A DNA stretch of 64,000 nucleotides from the NCBI GenBank assembly GCA_910586565.1, contig CAJUIT010000016.1, positions 1-64,000 of the forward strand, written 5' to 3'. Shown here piece after piece: positions 34,698 through 44,032 of this stretch (position 1 is the stretch's first letter; the number at the start of each line of letters is the position of its first letter). The translations under genes were made by a program, and so were the position numbers. This DNA is from an uncultured Muribaculaceae bacterium (GTDB lineage Bacteria; Bacteroidota; Bacteroidia; Bacteroidales; Muribaculaceae). The notes beneath the pieces are model-generated. The model was given only the letters and a program-made list of their open reading frames with translations, was not told the DNA's origin and did not search any database.

Positions 34698-36926
34698 TTA
34701 CTTAACGGTGATGGAGCCGTTGCCGGTAATCACGATGTTCTTGACTTCCCATGTGCCCGAAGCATCGTTCTCGGAGGTGTAGTGGAAGCCGAGCTGAATC
34801 TGTTTGCCGGCATAGGCCGAGAGGCTGATGTCGCCGGAGGCAACGAATGTCCATGAGGTGTTGGTGCCCCATGTGGGGATGTCGAGGGTTTTCCAGGTGC
34901 CTCCAACCTCGCGCACGGCGAAGCTGCACTGGCTCTTGGCAACGTCAACAGAGGGGAATTTGTTGATGCAGTGCTCGAAGGTGATTACGGGCGATGTTGC
35001 CGAGGCGAGGTCGAGCACGGGCGACACGAGCCATGCGTCGGAAGCATAGCTCTGGCCAACGTAGGCCGAGGCCTTCATGTAGCCGTATTGTGTGTCGCGT
35101 GTCCACACGTAGGTGAGGGCGGGGTCCATCGAGACGATGTCGTAGGTGAAACCGTCCTCCGACGATTTGAAGGTTGCCGACCAAAGCTCGGAGCCGCCGG
35201 GGGTGGGAGTGGGGGTTACGGAACCGCCACCTTCACCATCGGAAACGGAGGCTTCGGTGAGGTCGCGCACACCGGGGATTGCGAAGTATTTGCGGATTGT
35301 GCCCTTCATGGTCACAATCTTGCCGAGGTTACCGGGGTTGTCGACGAGGTTGACAGCCGAGCGGATTGTGCCTGTGGGGAGGTTAACAACGGCGCACTTG
35401 GTGTAGTCGGTTTCGCCGGCATTGCTTGCGATGAGGATGTTGGTGGCTGCGGTTGCAGGCACTGAGAATACGCAGTTGTTTTCATCGGCGTAGTTGGAGA
35501 TGGTGTTGTCGACCCAACCCACGATGTAGCCTTTCACGTAGACGTTGGCCACGTTGGCGTCGGTGCCCATAGCTACCACCTGAGCGGCGCTGTAGGGTGA
35601 AGCTTCGGTGCCGTCGCCATCGGCGATGCCCGAGCCTGACCCTTCGGGAACGTCAACCCCTTCGAGGCGGAATTCGGCAGCGGTGCCCTGGTTGTTGGTG
35701 ATGCCGAATGTGCCGAGATAGGTGTCGAGTGTGCCGTAGATGTCGAGTGTCTTGCCGAGGTTTTCGGGGTGGTTCTTCAGAGCCACATACTCACGCATAA
35801 CGGAGTTCTGGGGGAGTGAAACCACGATGCAGCGGCTGAAGTCGGTGCAATCGGCTTCGGGCGCGATAACCACGGTGTTGGCGAGGGTTGCCTGAGCGCC
35901 CCATTCGATGTCGGTCGACGAGGTTACGTCGGTGACTTCGGGAGCCACGGTGCCCACGATGTAGCCGCGGGTCCAACCGGTGGGTGTCTGGCCCTGCTGG
36001 ATGCGTGCGATGGCGTCGTCAACGCTCCAGGGGTTGGTTTCGGTGCCTGAGGGGAGGGTGGGGTTGCCTTCGTTCTCAATGTCATTGACGTCGATGATGA
36101 GAATCTGCCAAGCCGAGCCGTAGTAGGAGAGGAGACAGGTCATGTCGCAGGGTTTGGTGGGCATCTCCTCGGCGAAGAAATCGGAGTAGCCGCTGGTGCG
36201 GAGGGTGATTTCGGTGCCGTCGAGCAGAACTTTCTGGTTGAAGTTCTTTTTGTAGAGGCCGAAGGTGGTGACGATTTCACCTGTTTCGGTGTCGACCTGA
36301 GGAACAAAGGTGATGTTGTTGAGACGCACCAGCTGGCTCTGCCATGCACAGAGGCCGTCGGGACCCGAGGGGATATCGCCGATTGACTGGAGTTCGTGAA
36401 CAATCACTTTGTCGGGCTCGGGGAGACCGTTGACCTGCACGTGGCTGTAGAAGAGCTCGGGGGCCATGAACGATACTTCCCAGGCGTTGCCGGAGGCATA
36501 CCATTCTTTGCGGCCGATCTGCTGCAGGCCGTTGTATTTACCGATGGTCAGGCCGGTGAGGTCGACCACGAGTTCCTGCCCCACGCGGTAGTTGAGGAAG
36601 AGGTTGTAGGTGTTCACCGAGAAGGTGAGGGCTGCGGTCTCATCCTGGATGGTGATGCTCTTGAACACGTTGCCGGGTTCGTCGGTGGTTATCACTCGGC
36701 CGGCCACGATGTAGTGGGAGCCGTCCTCCTTGGTGCCGATTTCGGTGGCATAGTTGGTGGCGTCGTCCCAGAAGGCGCGTTTCACTTCGAAAATTGTGGT
36801 GTTGGCCTTGAGGGTGGCCACAGGCACCTCAAATTCCGGGGCGTCGATGTTGTCCTGGCATGACGAGAATCCGCCGAGAGTGGCTGCCGCCATCAGGCCA
36901 TATAGAAATGATTTCAGTATTTTCAT
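34698..36926 (-). CDS. DUF5689 / OB-fold / choice-of-anchor-J surface lipoprotein
   Basis: A 742-residue lipoprotein (lipobox FSSC, Cys23, followed by QDN, compatible with surface export). A DUF5689 domain covers about 25-290 (TIFEVKRAFWDDATNYATEI, then HYIVAGRVITTDEPGNVFKS). Two DUF6359-like OB-fold repeats follow at about 300-430 and 440-580; both start with GTE-x-x-P/PY and contain a GYIVG motif. A C-terminal jelly-roll of the choice-of-anchor-J type runs from about 595 to the end (SDAWLVSPVLDLASATSPVI). It is the last gene of the operon, 27 bases after its shorter paralogue. Such proteins often accompany TonB-dependent receptors and extracellular nucleases or phosphatases. The ligand is unknown. 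Confidence 0.85.
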   Translation of the reverse strand: MKILKSFLYGLMAAATLGGFSSCQDNIDAPEFEVPVATLKANTTIFEVKRAFWDDATNYATEIGTKEDGSHYIVAGRVITTDEPGNVFKSITIQDETAALTFSVNTYNLFLNYRVGQELVVDLTGLTIGKYNGLQQIGRKEWYASGNAWEVSFMAPELFYSHVQVNGLPEPDKVIVHELQSIGDIPSGPDGLCAWQSQLVRLNNITFVPQVDTETGEIVTTFGLYKKNFNQKVLLDGTEITLRTSGYSDFFAEEMPTKPCDMTCLLSYYGSAWQILIIDVNDIENEGNPTLPSGTETNPWSVDDAIARIQQGQTPTGWTRGYIVGTVAPEVTDVTSSTDIEWGAQATLANTVVIAPEADCTDFSRCIVVSLPQNSVMREYVALKNHPENLGKTLDIYGTLDTYLGTFGITNNQGTAAEFRLEGVDVPEGSGSGIADGDGTEASPYSAAQVVAMGTDANVANVYVKGYIVGWVDNTISNYADENNCVFSVPATAATNILIASNAGETDYTKCAVVNLPTGTIRSAVNLVDNPGNLGKIVTMKGTIRKYFAIPGVRDLTEASVSDGEGGGSVTPTPTPGGSELWSATFKSSEDGFTYDIVSMDPALTYVWTRDTQYGYMKASAYVGQSYASDAWLVSPVLDLASATSPVITFEHCINKFPSVDVAKSQCSFAVREVGGTWKTLDIPTWGTNTSWTFVASGDISLSAYAGKQIQLGFHYTSENDASGTWEVKNIVITGNGSITVK

Positions 36927-36953
36927 GATTCAAATGTTGTGTCAGGAGAGTTA

Positions 36954-38324
36954 TTATTTAACGGTGATGTTGTCGAGACACCAGGTGGCGTAGTTGGCAT
37001 CGGTTGTTGCGGTGTAGCGCCAGCCGATGTAGAACTTGCCTTTGGCTGCGGCAAGGCTCACTGCACCCGAGTTGGCCCATGAGCTGTAGCCCGAAGCGGG
37101 GGGAGTGGCGAGGGTGCAGGTGAGGGGTGTGAGTGTTGCCTGTGCGGGGTCGACGTTGTCGAGGATGAACACTTCGAGTTTTGAGGTGGTTGAGCCGTAG
37201 CCGTTCACCTGAGTCTCGAACGAGAGGGTCTTGTCGGTCATGAGCGAAGCGTCGATGGGCTGCGAGATGAGCCATGCATCGAAAGGTGCAGTGCCCTTGT
37301 AGCCTGTCATGGCTGCGTAGTAGTTGTTGCTGAAGGAGGTGAAATACCAGTCCTTGCCACCTTCTACGGTTAGGCTCGTCCACCCTTCGGGGAGCACGCC
37401 GGTTTCGAAATCAACGGTGAATGCACCCACGGGGTCGATTTCGGGTTCGGGCTCGTCGCTCCAGGGGGTGAAGCCTTCAAGACCGGCGAGGTCGTTGAGC
37501 TGAAGCTGCCATCCCGAGGTGTAGTTGGTGAGCACGGCCAGCACGTTGCCTGTGCCGCGGGGTGCCATTGTTGATGAGCCGAATGTTGAGTAGCCGCTGG
37601 TGTTGAGTGCCATGCGCTTGCCGTCGGTGCCTACGATGTAGGTGGTGTTGTTAGTTTGGTTGGCAACGGCAAGGGGTGTTCCGGGGGTCTCGAAGCGCAC
37701 GTCGGTGATGCGCACGAGGCGACCCTGCCACTGGAGCATCTGCGAGCGGTCGGCGTGGATGTCGAGTGCTTCGGCCACGGTGAGCTCGTAGATGTGGATT
37801 TTGTCAACGTTGGCCAGGCCGTCTGTCTGGGCATGGGCGGTCCACACTGATTCAGCCATGCGGTCGGGAGCCGATGTGGCGGGGTCGCCAGAGGGCTTGC
37901 TGCCGATCTGGATGCCGGCACCGTAGTTGCCATACCAGAGGCCGGTTACGTCAACCACGAGTTCCTGACCGTAGCGGTAGGTGTCGTAGAGGCCGCTGAC
38001 GTTGATTGAGAAGATTGCGCCACCGGTTTCATCCTGGATGGCGATTTTCTTGAAGATGTTGCCTGCCTCGTCGGAGGAAACGATGCGTCCTTTCACAATG
38101 TAGTGTTCGCCGTTGGCTTTTGTTCCAACCTCGGTGGCATAGAAGTTCACATCCTGGTCGAATGCAGCCTTCAGCTCCTCGATTGTGGTGTTGGGCTGCA
38201 AAGTGGCGTGGGGCACGAATAACTCGAAAGGAGCTTGCTCGAAGTTGTCGTCGCAGGAAACGAATCCTGTGGCTGCCACAAGCAGTGCCGCGCTATATAG
38301 AATTGATTTTTTCATCTTTATCAT
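36954..38324 (-). CDS. DUF5689 / choice-of-anchor-J surface lipoprotein
   Basis: A 456-residue lipoprotein (Cys24 in FVSCDDN, acidic residues after Cys as in surface-exported Bacteroidales lipoproteins). The DUF5689 domain at about 25-290 (HYIVKGRIVSSDEAGNIFKK) is a clear paralogue of the downstream gene's first domain. A choice-of-anchor-J jelly-roll follows at about 300-456 (FDAWLISQPIDASLMTDKTL). The OB-fold repeats of the neighbour are missing, so the two arose by duplication and then gain or loss of the middle repeats. It lies 36 bases after the TonB receptor. Probable surface ligand-binding partner of that receptor. Confidence 0.87.
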   Translation of the reverse strand: MIKMKKSILYSAALLVAATGFVSCDDNFEQAPFELFVPHATLQPNTTIEELKAAFDQDVNFYATEVGTKANGEHYIVKGRIVSSDEAGNIFKKIAIQDETGGAIFSINVSGLYDTYRYGQELVVDVTGLWYGNYGAGIQIGSKPSGDPATSAPDRMAESVWTAHAQTDGLANVDKIHIYELTVAEALDIHADRSQMLQWQGRLVRITDVRFETPGTPLAVANQTNNTTYIVGTDGKRMALNTSGYSTFGSSTMAPRGTGNVLAVLTNYTSGWQLQLNDLAGLEGFTPWSDEPEPEIDPVGAFTVDFETGVLPEGWTSLTVEGGKDWYFTSFSNNYYAAMTGYKGTAPFDAWLISQPIDASLMTDKTLSFETQVNGYGSTTSKLEVFILDNVDPAQATLTPLTCTLATPPASGYSSWANSGAVSLAAAKGKFYIGWRYTATTDANYATWCLDNITVK

Positions 38325-38360
38325 GAGTTGTTGTTAGGTGAAAAATTGCCTCGTGAGAGC

Positions 38361-41141
38361 TTAGAAGCGGATGCCTGCATTGACAAACACCTTGATGCCC
38401 TGTGCATACATGTATTTGGTGGGGTAGGCGTTGGGGTTGTAGGTTTTTTCGTCGATGCGGAACTGCTCGGTTGCCTGTGTGATGAGGTTGCGGTTGTTGA
38501 GCAGGTTGGAAACCGACACATTGAAGTTGAGGCTGACCTTGCGGTTGAGGTAGATGAGTTTGCCAACCGATGCGTTCATCACCCAGTTGTTGGGGAGTTT
38601 TTCCTGAGCCGAGAACTGGTCGATGAGCGAGGCGAGGTTCTGCTCGGTTGCGGCATATTCACCCAGGCCGTTGATTACGTTGTGGCGCGGGTAGGCCAGA
38701 CGCACGTAGTAGTCGGCGAGCCATGAGGCATCGACGTTGAAGAACCACATTTTGGGAGCGTTCCATGCCAGGCCGATGTTGAAGGCGGTCATGGGGGTGG
38801 AGGTGCAGTAGTAGTTCTTGAGATAGTACTGCGAAGTTGCGTCGGGGAGCAGGCCGTTCTCGTAGGAGCGTGTGCCCATCGGGTTGTTGGCGTAGCGGTA
38901 GCGCGAGAAGTTGCCGGCGAAAGTGGCTTTCAACGACGAGGTGATCTGGTAGGCCATGCCGAGCTCGATACCCTTGTACTGGCGGTGAACGCCTGAGAGG
39001 GCGAAGTTACAGAAGGCGTTGGCGTTTTCGTCCCAGAAACCGTAGCGTTCGGTGGCGTAGTTCATGTCGGTGAAGTAGGCGGCGATTGAACCGCGGAAGC
39101 GACGGTAGTTCCAGGTGTAGCGGCCGTCGATAGAGAACACGCGGGTTGAGCGCACGTCGCCAACGGTGGAGTCCTTGATGCGGGGCGAGATGTAGACGTC
39201 GTTGATGAGAGGTGCTACGGTTCCATACTGCGCCTGGATGGTGAAGTAGTTGCGGCCGTTGAGCTTGTAGGTGGCACCGGCTTTAATCATGGCATCGTCG
39301 AAGTGGATGGTTTCTGAGCGGCCCAGCGAATTTTCGGGGGCACGGCCGTTGCGCATCAGGCCGTTGCGGTAGAACTGCTCATAGCTCATCTCGATGCCGT
39401 AGTTGATGTCCCATTTGGGGAGGTTAATCTGGTTCTGCAACCATGCCTGGGCCTTGAGGGCGTAGATGTTGTAGTCCCAGCCGATGCGGTCGCCCTTGAG
39501 GGCGCGGCGGTTGGGGTTGTCGAGGTTGTTCTGGATAATGTCGGCGTTGGCGTTGGGGTTGTTGAGCTCGCGCTCGGCAAAGCCGTCGACATCGAGCCAG
39601 AACTCACCGCCGAGAAGGTCTTTCACGGTGGCGTAGTCGGCAGTCTTGGTGTAGTTGAGGTTGACACCACCCTGGAGGGTCATGTAGTCGTTGAGGCGGT
39701 GGTTGACGGTTGAACCTACAATGAAGTTGAACTGGTTGGAGTGTTCCATCTCCTGAATGTAGGTAGAACCCTTCTTGTCGGCTTCCGAAAGCGACTCGTT
39801 CTCAATGTTGTTGAGGTAGTTGGCGTTGTAGAAGCTGTCCCAGTCAATCTGACGGAAGTATTCGTCGTTTTCCCAAAGGTCGGTGTAGAGGGCCGCCATC
39901 TCGGGGTTGTCGTTGCCGAAGTTGGTCCAGTAGGAGGGGAGGTTGCGGTAGTAGTCGGGGCGTGTGTCGGAGCCGTTGTAGTAGGCCAGACGTGTGCGAG
40001 CGTAGTTCACCCAGCGGAATGCCACACCTGTGTTGACCGAGGTTTTCTCGTTCTTGTAGATGTAGTTGAGCATCACGGTGGGGTCGAAGTTCTCACGGAT
40101 GTTGTCGGAGCGCTTCTTGCCGTTCTGCCAGCCCCAGCTGGGGTTGTAGAGGTTGTCGCCGGTGAGGTCGAACACCTCCTGCACGGCGGATTTGCCGTTG
40201 GCATACTGACGGGGGTTGCACCATGCGGTGAGGGTTACGGAGTGGTTCTTGTTGAACATCTTCTCGGCCGAGATGAAGAGGCCGCCGGCGTTGTAGAATG
40301 TGCCGGGAACCACACCTTCATCGGCGTAGCGGCCGATTGCGCTGATGGTGAATGCCAGGCCGTTGTCCTGCATGCCGGTGGAGTAGGTCACCATAGCGCG
40401 GTATTTGTAGTTGGAGTTGGTGTAGCTCAGCGAACCGTTGAAACCGGGGGCATAGCCATCGGTGATGGTGTTGTAGTTCTGGCTGCCGCCGATGTTGCCG
40501 AAGCCGTAGGCTGCCGCTCCCAGACCCACGGTTGCTGTGGAGTTGCGGAAGGCGCGGGAGGTCATGCCGGCGAGCTGCTGGAACGAGAAGCCGCCGCGGA
40601 TGAGGTCGTTCATGGGGAGGGAGTTGATGTAGGTCTCCTGCCATGTGCTGTTATAGCCGCGGTAGTTGGAGTAGAGGGGAGAGTAGCCGTAGCGCGAGAA
40701 CTTGAAGTAGATGTCGTCGGAGGCACCTGTGAGCGCACCCACGCTCTGCTGGTTGCCTTCCTCATCCTCAAGCATGCTCTCGTCGATGAGCATTTCCATC
40801 TGGTTGTCGACAACGAATTCGTTGTCGGCGAAGTCGGCGAAGAGGCGCAGGGCTCCTGTGTCGATGCTTTGGCCGTTGAACAGGCGTGCCTGAGCGGCGT
40901 TGCCGTCGTAGCCGGGAGCCGAGATGAGGAGCATCGCTTCACCGGGACGGGCGTTGCTGATGCGGAAATCGCCGGCAGGGCCGGTTGTTACGGATATTCC
41001 TTGATCCTGAATCGTGACGACGGCACCGGGCACGGGGCTTCCGGTGTCGGCATCAATAACGCTACCGGTTACCACGGCTGTCTGAGCCACGGCCGGGAGC
41101 GCTGCTGAAGCCAGCAGCGATAGAAACAGCTTTGATCTCAT
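38361..41141 (-). CDS. TonB-dependent outer-membrane receptor
   Basis: A 926-residue receptor with signal peptide (MRSKLFLSLLASAALPAVAQ). A carboxypeptidase-regulatory-like domain occupies about 20-100 (VVTGSVIDADTGSPVPGAVV). A divergent plug follows (about 140-240, with INSLPMNDLIRGGFSFQQLA), then a 22-strand-type barrel ending GIKVFVNAGIRF. It lacks the SusC signature and has no SusD partner; its partners are two DUF5689 lipoproteins downstream and a metallophosphoesterase upstream. A strong promoter lies at 41247-41278. Substrate unknown; the neighbours suggest a phosphate ester or nucleic-acid derivative. Confidence 0.9.
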   Translation of the reverse strand: MRSKLFLSLLASAALPAVAQTAVVTGSVIDADTGSPVPGAVVTIQDQGISVTTGPAGDFRISNARPGEAMLLISAPGYDGNAAQARLFNGQSIDTGALRLFADFADNEFVVDNQMEMLIDESMLEDEEGNQQSVGALTGASDDIYFKFSRYGYSPLYSNYRGYNSTWQETYINSLPMNDLIRGGFSFQQLAGMTSRAFRNSTATVGLGAAAYGFGNIGGSQNYNTITDGYAPGFNGSLSYTNSNYKYRAMVTYSTGMQDNGLAFTISAIGRYADEGVVPGTFYNAGGLFISAEKMFNKNHSVTLTAWCNPRQYANGKSAVQEVFDLTGDNLYNPSWGWQNGKKRSDNIRENFDPTVMLNYIYKNEKTSVNTGVAFRWVNYARTRLAYYNGSDTRPDYYRNLPSYWTNFGNDNPEMAALYTDLWENDEYFRQIDWDSFYNANYLNNIENESLSEADKKGSTYIQEMEHSNQFNFIVGSTVNHRLNDYMTLQGGVNLNYTKTADYATVKDLLGGEFWLDVDGFAERELNNPNANADIIQNNLDNPNRRALKGDRIGWDYNIYALKAQAWLQNQINLPKWDINYGIEMSYEQFYRNGLMRNGRAPENSLGRSETIHFDDAMIKAGATYKLNGRNYFTIQAQYGTVAPLINDVYISPRIKDSTVGDVRSTRVFSIDGRYTWNYRRFRGSIAAYFTDMNYATERYGFWDENANAFCNFALSGVHRQYKGIELGMAYQITSSLKATFAGNFSRYRYANNPMGTRSYENGLLPDATSQYYLKNYYCTSTPMTAFNIGLAWNAPKMWFFNVDASWLADYYVRLAYPRHNVINGLGEYAATEQNLASLIDQFSAQEKLPNNWVMNASVGKLIYLNRKVSLNFNVSVSNLLNNRNLITQATEQFRIDEKTYNPNAYPTKYMYAQGIKVFVNAGIRF

Positions 41142-41246
41142 AAATTACTTTATTTGTTAATGATTTTTCGTGTTTTTATGGTTGGGCGCTCCCGTCGCGG
41201 AAGCGATTCAGAGGCCCGATTGTGCGGTTGACGCCAATCGAGCCTC

Positions 41247-41278
41247 CAAAGATAGTAAATAATATTTAAAAACTGCAA
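41247..41278 (-). promoter_or_regulatory. Promoter of the TonB receptor operon
   Basis: TTG (41276-41278), a 21-base AT-rich spacer and TATCTTTG (41247-41254) on the - strand. The leader would be about 100 bases. Confidence 0.78.
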
Positions 41279-41386
41279 ATTTTCATCGCTTTGCGCCCGT
41301 GGTTATGGCGAATAACCATAAACGGCCCGAAATTAATGGCAACGGGGATGAAAAAGTGGTAGTTTTGGCCTCATCCGGCCGTGGTG

Positions 41387-42541
41387 TCAGTTGCTGTTGC
41401 GGGGCACCTTGAAGGTGAAGCAGTCAACAGGGTTGTCGCGCCATGCGAGGTGGCGTGTGAGCTTCGATTGGGCGAAGAGCGGGGAGAAGGTGCGCACCGA
41501 CACGGTTTCTCCGTCGGGGAGGAATTCGAGGATGCGCAGCCAGCCGTCGCCCCCGTTGCCGAACCACTCGCCGTCGCCGGTTTGCGAGTTGAACATCATG
41601 ATGGGCACCTCACGGCCGTCGGCGGTTTTTTCGATGCGGAAAGCGCTGTTGGTGCTGTAGTCGACGTCGGCGGGAACGGTAGCCTCGGGTGAGATGGCCG
41701 GGGGCACACCGGTGTGGCCGCAGAGCACGAGGTCGATGTTGCGCGAGGGGGCGATGAGTTTATCCCACACGGCGCGGGGCCAGTTGCGGGGGGTGAGGTC
41801 GTAGCGTTCGGTTTCGAGAATCTCGCCGTTGTGGCGGAGCATTGAGTGGGTGAGGATTACAACGCGGTGGTTGCTGAAGCGGTCGCTGCCGATGAGGTCG
41901 TGTGCCCAGTCGAGCACTTCGTCGCGGGGTGCGAACTCAAAAGCGATGATAAGGAGGTCGCCCCACTGGGGAGTGGAGATTTCGTAGGCGGCGTTCTCCA
42001 TTGTGTTTATCCCCTGCCAGTTGGGGGCGGTGGCCACGAGTGTGCGTTCCCAGGCGGTGTTGCGTTCGGGGTAGAAGAACTCGGGCTGCATCGACAGGCG
42101 GTTCTCGGCGGCTACATAGCCCACGTCGTGGTTCCCTTGGGTGATGATGTAGGGGAGGCGTCCGTCGAGGTAGCCTAACGCGTGGGATGCGGCTTCCCAC
42201 TGGCGGCGCGAGGTTTGGTTGCCGTTGAGGGGGTGGGGCACTCCGGCGGTGGTGAGTTTGTTGTTCTGCTCCACGAGGTCGCCGGTGACAAGGGCAGCCT
42301 TGATGTTGAGGCGGTCGATGTTTTCGGCGGTCCAGGCTGTCTGAAGATCGAAAAGGGGTTGGTTGCCGGTGAATTTGGTGTAGCTCTGCGGGTCGGAGAG
42401 CATAATCATTGTGAATGAGCCGGGTTCGGTGAGGGTGGGGTAGACGGGAATCTGCGGATGTGCCGGTGCCGTTTCGGCATTAACCGGTGCCGCGGCAGCC
42501 GCGGCGACTAACAGCGCGGCGGCAAGTTTCAGGGTGGTCAT
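41387..42541 (-). CDS. Secreted metallophosphoesterase
   Basis: A 384-residue calcineurin-type phosphoesterase with a signal peptide (MTTLKLAAALLVAAAAAAPV). All metal motifs are present: MLSDPQS (D-x-H replaced by D-P-Q), VTGDLVEQ, TQGNHD, VVILTHSML and LCGHTGV. The first motif has Gln in place of the usual His, which is seen in some families and may alter metal site 1. Likely periplasmic or exported phosphomonoesterase or diesterase. It is upstream of and in line with the TonB receptor, but the receptor has its own promoter. The gene's -7 element is at 42592-42599. Confidence 0.88.
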   Translation of the reverse strand: MTTLKLAAALLVAAAAAAPVNAETAPAHPQIPVYPTLTEPGSFTMIMLSDPQSYTKFTGNQPLFDLQTAWTAENIDRLNIKAALVTGDLVEQNNKLTTAGVPHPLNGNQTSRRQWEAASHALGYLDGRLPYIITQGNHDVGYVAAENRLSMQPEFFYPERNTAWERTLVATAPNWQGINTMENAAYEISTPQWGDLLIIAFEFAPRDEVLDWAHDLIGSDRFSNHRVVILTHSMLRHNGEILETERYDLTPRNWPRAVWDKLIAPSRNIDLVLCGHTGVPPAISPEATVPADVDYSTNSAFRIEKTADGREVPIMMFNSQTGDGEWFGNGGDGWLRILEFLPDGETVSVRTFSPLFAQSKLTRHLAWRDNPVDCFTFKVPRNSN

Positions 42542-42588
42542 TTTTTGTGATATTTTTTGGTTATGGGAAGTTCTAATGTGAGGAGTAG

Positions 42589-42620
42589 TTGCAAAGTTAT
42601 TGAAAAAATCGCTAATTTTG
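42589..42620 (+). promoter_or_regulatory. Rightward promoter of the 42670 gene
   Basis: TTG (42589-42591), a 21-base spacer and TAATTTTG (42613-42620). It overlaps the leftward promoter element at 42592-42599. Confidence 0.68.
42592..42599 (-). promoter_or_regulatory. -7 element of the metallophosphoesterase
   Basis: TAACTTTG on the - strand, about 50 bases before the ATG at 42541. No clear -33 TTG. It lies between the -33 and -7 elements of the opposite promoter. Confidence 0.6.
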
Positions 42621-42669
42621 CGTAGTTGGGGGATGTGGATGGATAAACAATTGATATAATTACAGCATT

Positions 42670-43050
42670 ATGATAGAAGAAGATTTGAAAAAACGGCTGG
42701 AAGGGGACCCCGACGGTCTGGCCACCTACGAATATATCGCCAACCATGTTGACGGTTGCAGCGAGGATATGGATTTCCTGATTGACAACATGGCCCGTGT
42801 TGACCTCACGGGGCAGTTCGTGATTAGCGCGGCGCGCTATCTCCACGCCATCGACCCCGAGGGTTTTGGCGACTGTGTGAGCCGCCTTGTGGCGTTGGGA
42901 ATCGAAAAAGACCGCGAGCGCCGCTACATGGGTGCCCTCATGGAGCAGTTCTACGGTGCCGATTACCGCGAGCATGCCGCCGAGCTGTCGGCTTCCGACG
43001 ATAACTTCCGCCGAATCTACAAGCGGCTCTATCCCACCAGCGCGTTATAA
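42670..43050 (+). CDS. Small acidic hypothetical protein
   Basis: A 126-residue, acidic, predicted helical cytosolic protein (MIEEDLKKRLEGDPDGLATY, then NHVDGCSEDMDFLIDNMARV). Codon use resembles the neighbouring genes and a good promoter lies 50 bases upstream, so it is a real gene. I recognise no domain. It starts a rightward run with the cyclophilin gene 94 bases later. Confidence 0.75.
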   Translation: MIEEDLKKRLEGDPDGLATYEYIANHVDGCSEDMDFLIDNMARVDLTGQFVISAARYLHAIDPEGFGDCVSRLVALGIEKDRERRYMGALMEQFYGADYREHAAELSASDDNFRRIYKRLYPTSAL

Positions 43051-43144
43051 CACCTGCGGGTGTGGATGGTGAAAACGTGCGTGTGTCGCCACCTGCGGCG
43101 GTGATGCATGCCGTTTCATGGTGAATTTTTACTACAACTCTGAT

Positions 43145-44026
43145 ATGAAAAAGAAAAGAAACATATTTTTGACCGTGATTGCCCTGCTTGCCATCGTTGC
43201 CGCAGGGGCTGTCACCTTAAAAAAGAAAAATACAACCGATATGACAACAGAAAAAACTGCCGCACAAACCGGCGCAGGCGACGCATACGTTGAAATCAAA
43301 ACCACAGAGGGGGATATCAAGGTGCGCCTTTTCGGCGACACTCCCGCCCACCGCGACAACTTCCTGAAACTTGTGAAGGAGGGCTACTACAACAATGTGC
43401 TGTTTCACCGCGTAATCAACGAGTTTATGGTGCAGACCGGCGACCCCGACTCGAAAACTGCCAAAGTGGGGCAGGCTCTCGGCTCGGGTGGCCCTGGTTA
43501 CACACTCGAGGCTGAAATTAAATATCCGGCGCACTTCCACAAACGCGGTGCCCTCGCTGCCGCACGTCAGGGCGACCAGGTGAATCCCGAGCGCCGTTCG
43601 TCGGGCTCGCAGTTCTACATCGTCACCGGCAAGGCCTACAACGACTCCACTCTCAAGCAGATGGAGCGCCAGCTCGACATGATGCAGAAGCAGCAGATTT
43701 TCAACGACCTCACAAAGGAATACAAGGACTCAATCATGACACTGCGCCGCAACCGCGATCAGGCCGGCTTGCAGGCACTTCAGGATGAGCTTATCGCCAT
43801 CACCGAAAAGAAAGCGGCCGAGAACCCCGCAGGATTGACCGATGCGCAGCGCGAAGCCTACACCACTGTTGGTGGCACTCCTCATCTTGACGGCCAATAC
43901 ACCGTGTTTGGCGAAGTTGTGGAGGGGATGGATGTTGTCGATAAAATCGAGAAGGCCGAGACCGATGGCCGCGACCGTCCGGTTTCCGACATCCGCATCA
44001 TCTCAATGAAAGAGGTGAAAGGCTGA
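43145..44026 (+). CDS. Peptidyl-prolyl cis-trans isomerase, cyclophilin type
   Basis: An exported or membrane-anchored cyclophilin of 293 residues. The N-terminus MKKKRNIFLTVIALLAIVAA is a signal peptide or anchor. Cyclophilin motifs are FHRVINEFMVQTGDP, then SSGSQFYIVTGKAY, and later GQYTVFGEVVEGMDVVDKI. Between QFYIV and GQYTV there is a charged helical insertion of about 80 residues (LKQMERQLDMMQKQQIFNDL, then KKAAENPAGLTDAQREAYTT). The insert is shared with other Bacteroidota enzymes of this type as far as I know. It acts on periplasmic proteins. I chose the ATG at 43145, before the signal sequence. Confidence 0.9.
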   Translation: MKKKRNIFLTVIALLAIVAAGAVTLKKKNTTDMTTEKTAAQTGAGDAYVEIKTTEGDIKVRLFGDTPAHRDNFLKLVKEGYYNNVLFHRVINEFMVQTGDPDSKTAKVGQALGSGGPGYTLEAEIKYPAHFHKRGALAAARQGDQVNPERRSSGSQFYIVTGKAYNDSTLKQMERQLDMMQKQQIFNDLTKEYKDSIMTLRRNRDQAGLQALQDELIAITEKKAAENPAGLTDAQREAYTTVGGTPHLDGQYTVFGEVVEGMDVVDKIEKAETDGRDRPVSDIRIISMKEVKG

Positions 44027-44032
44027 TTGGCG

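Noticed and set aside
39741..41108. 455-codon rightward frame opposite the TonB receptor
   Set aside because: Antisense shadow of a well supported receptor gene, with no promoter and no homologous motif.
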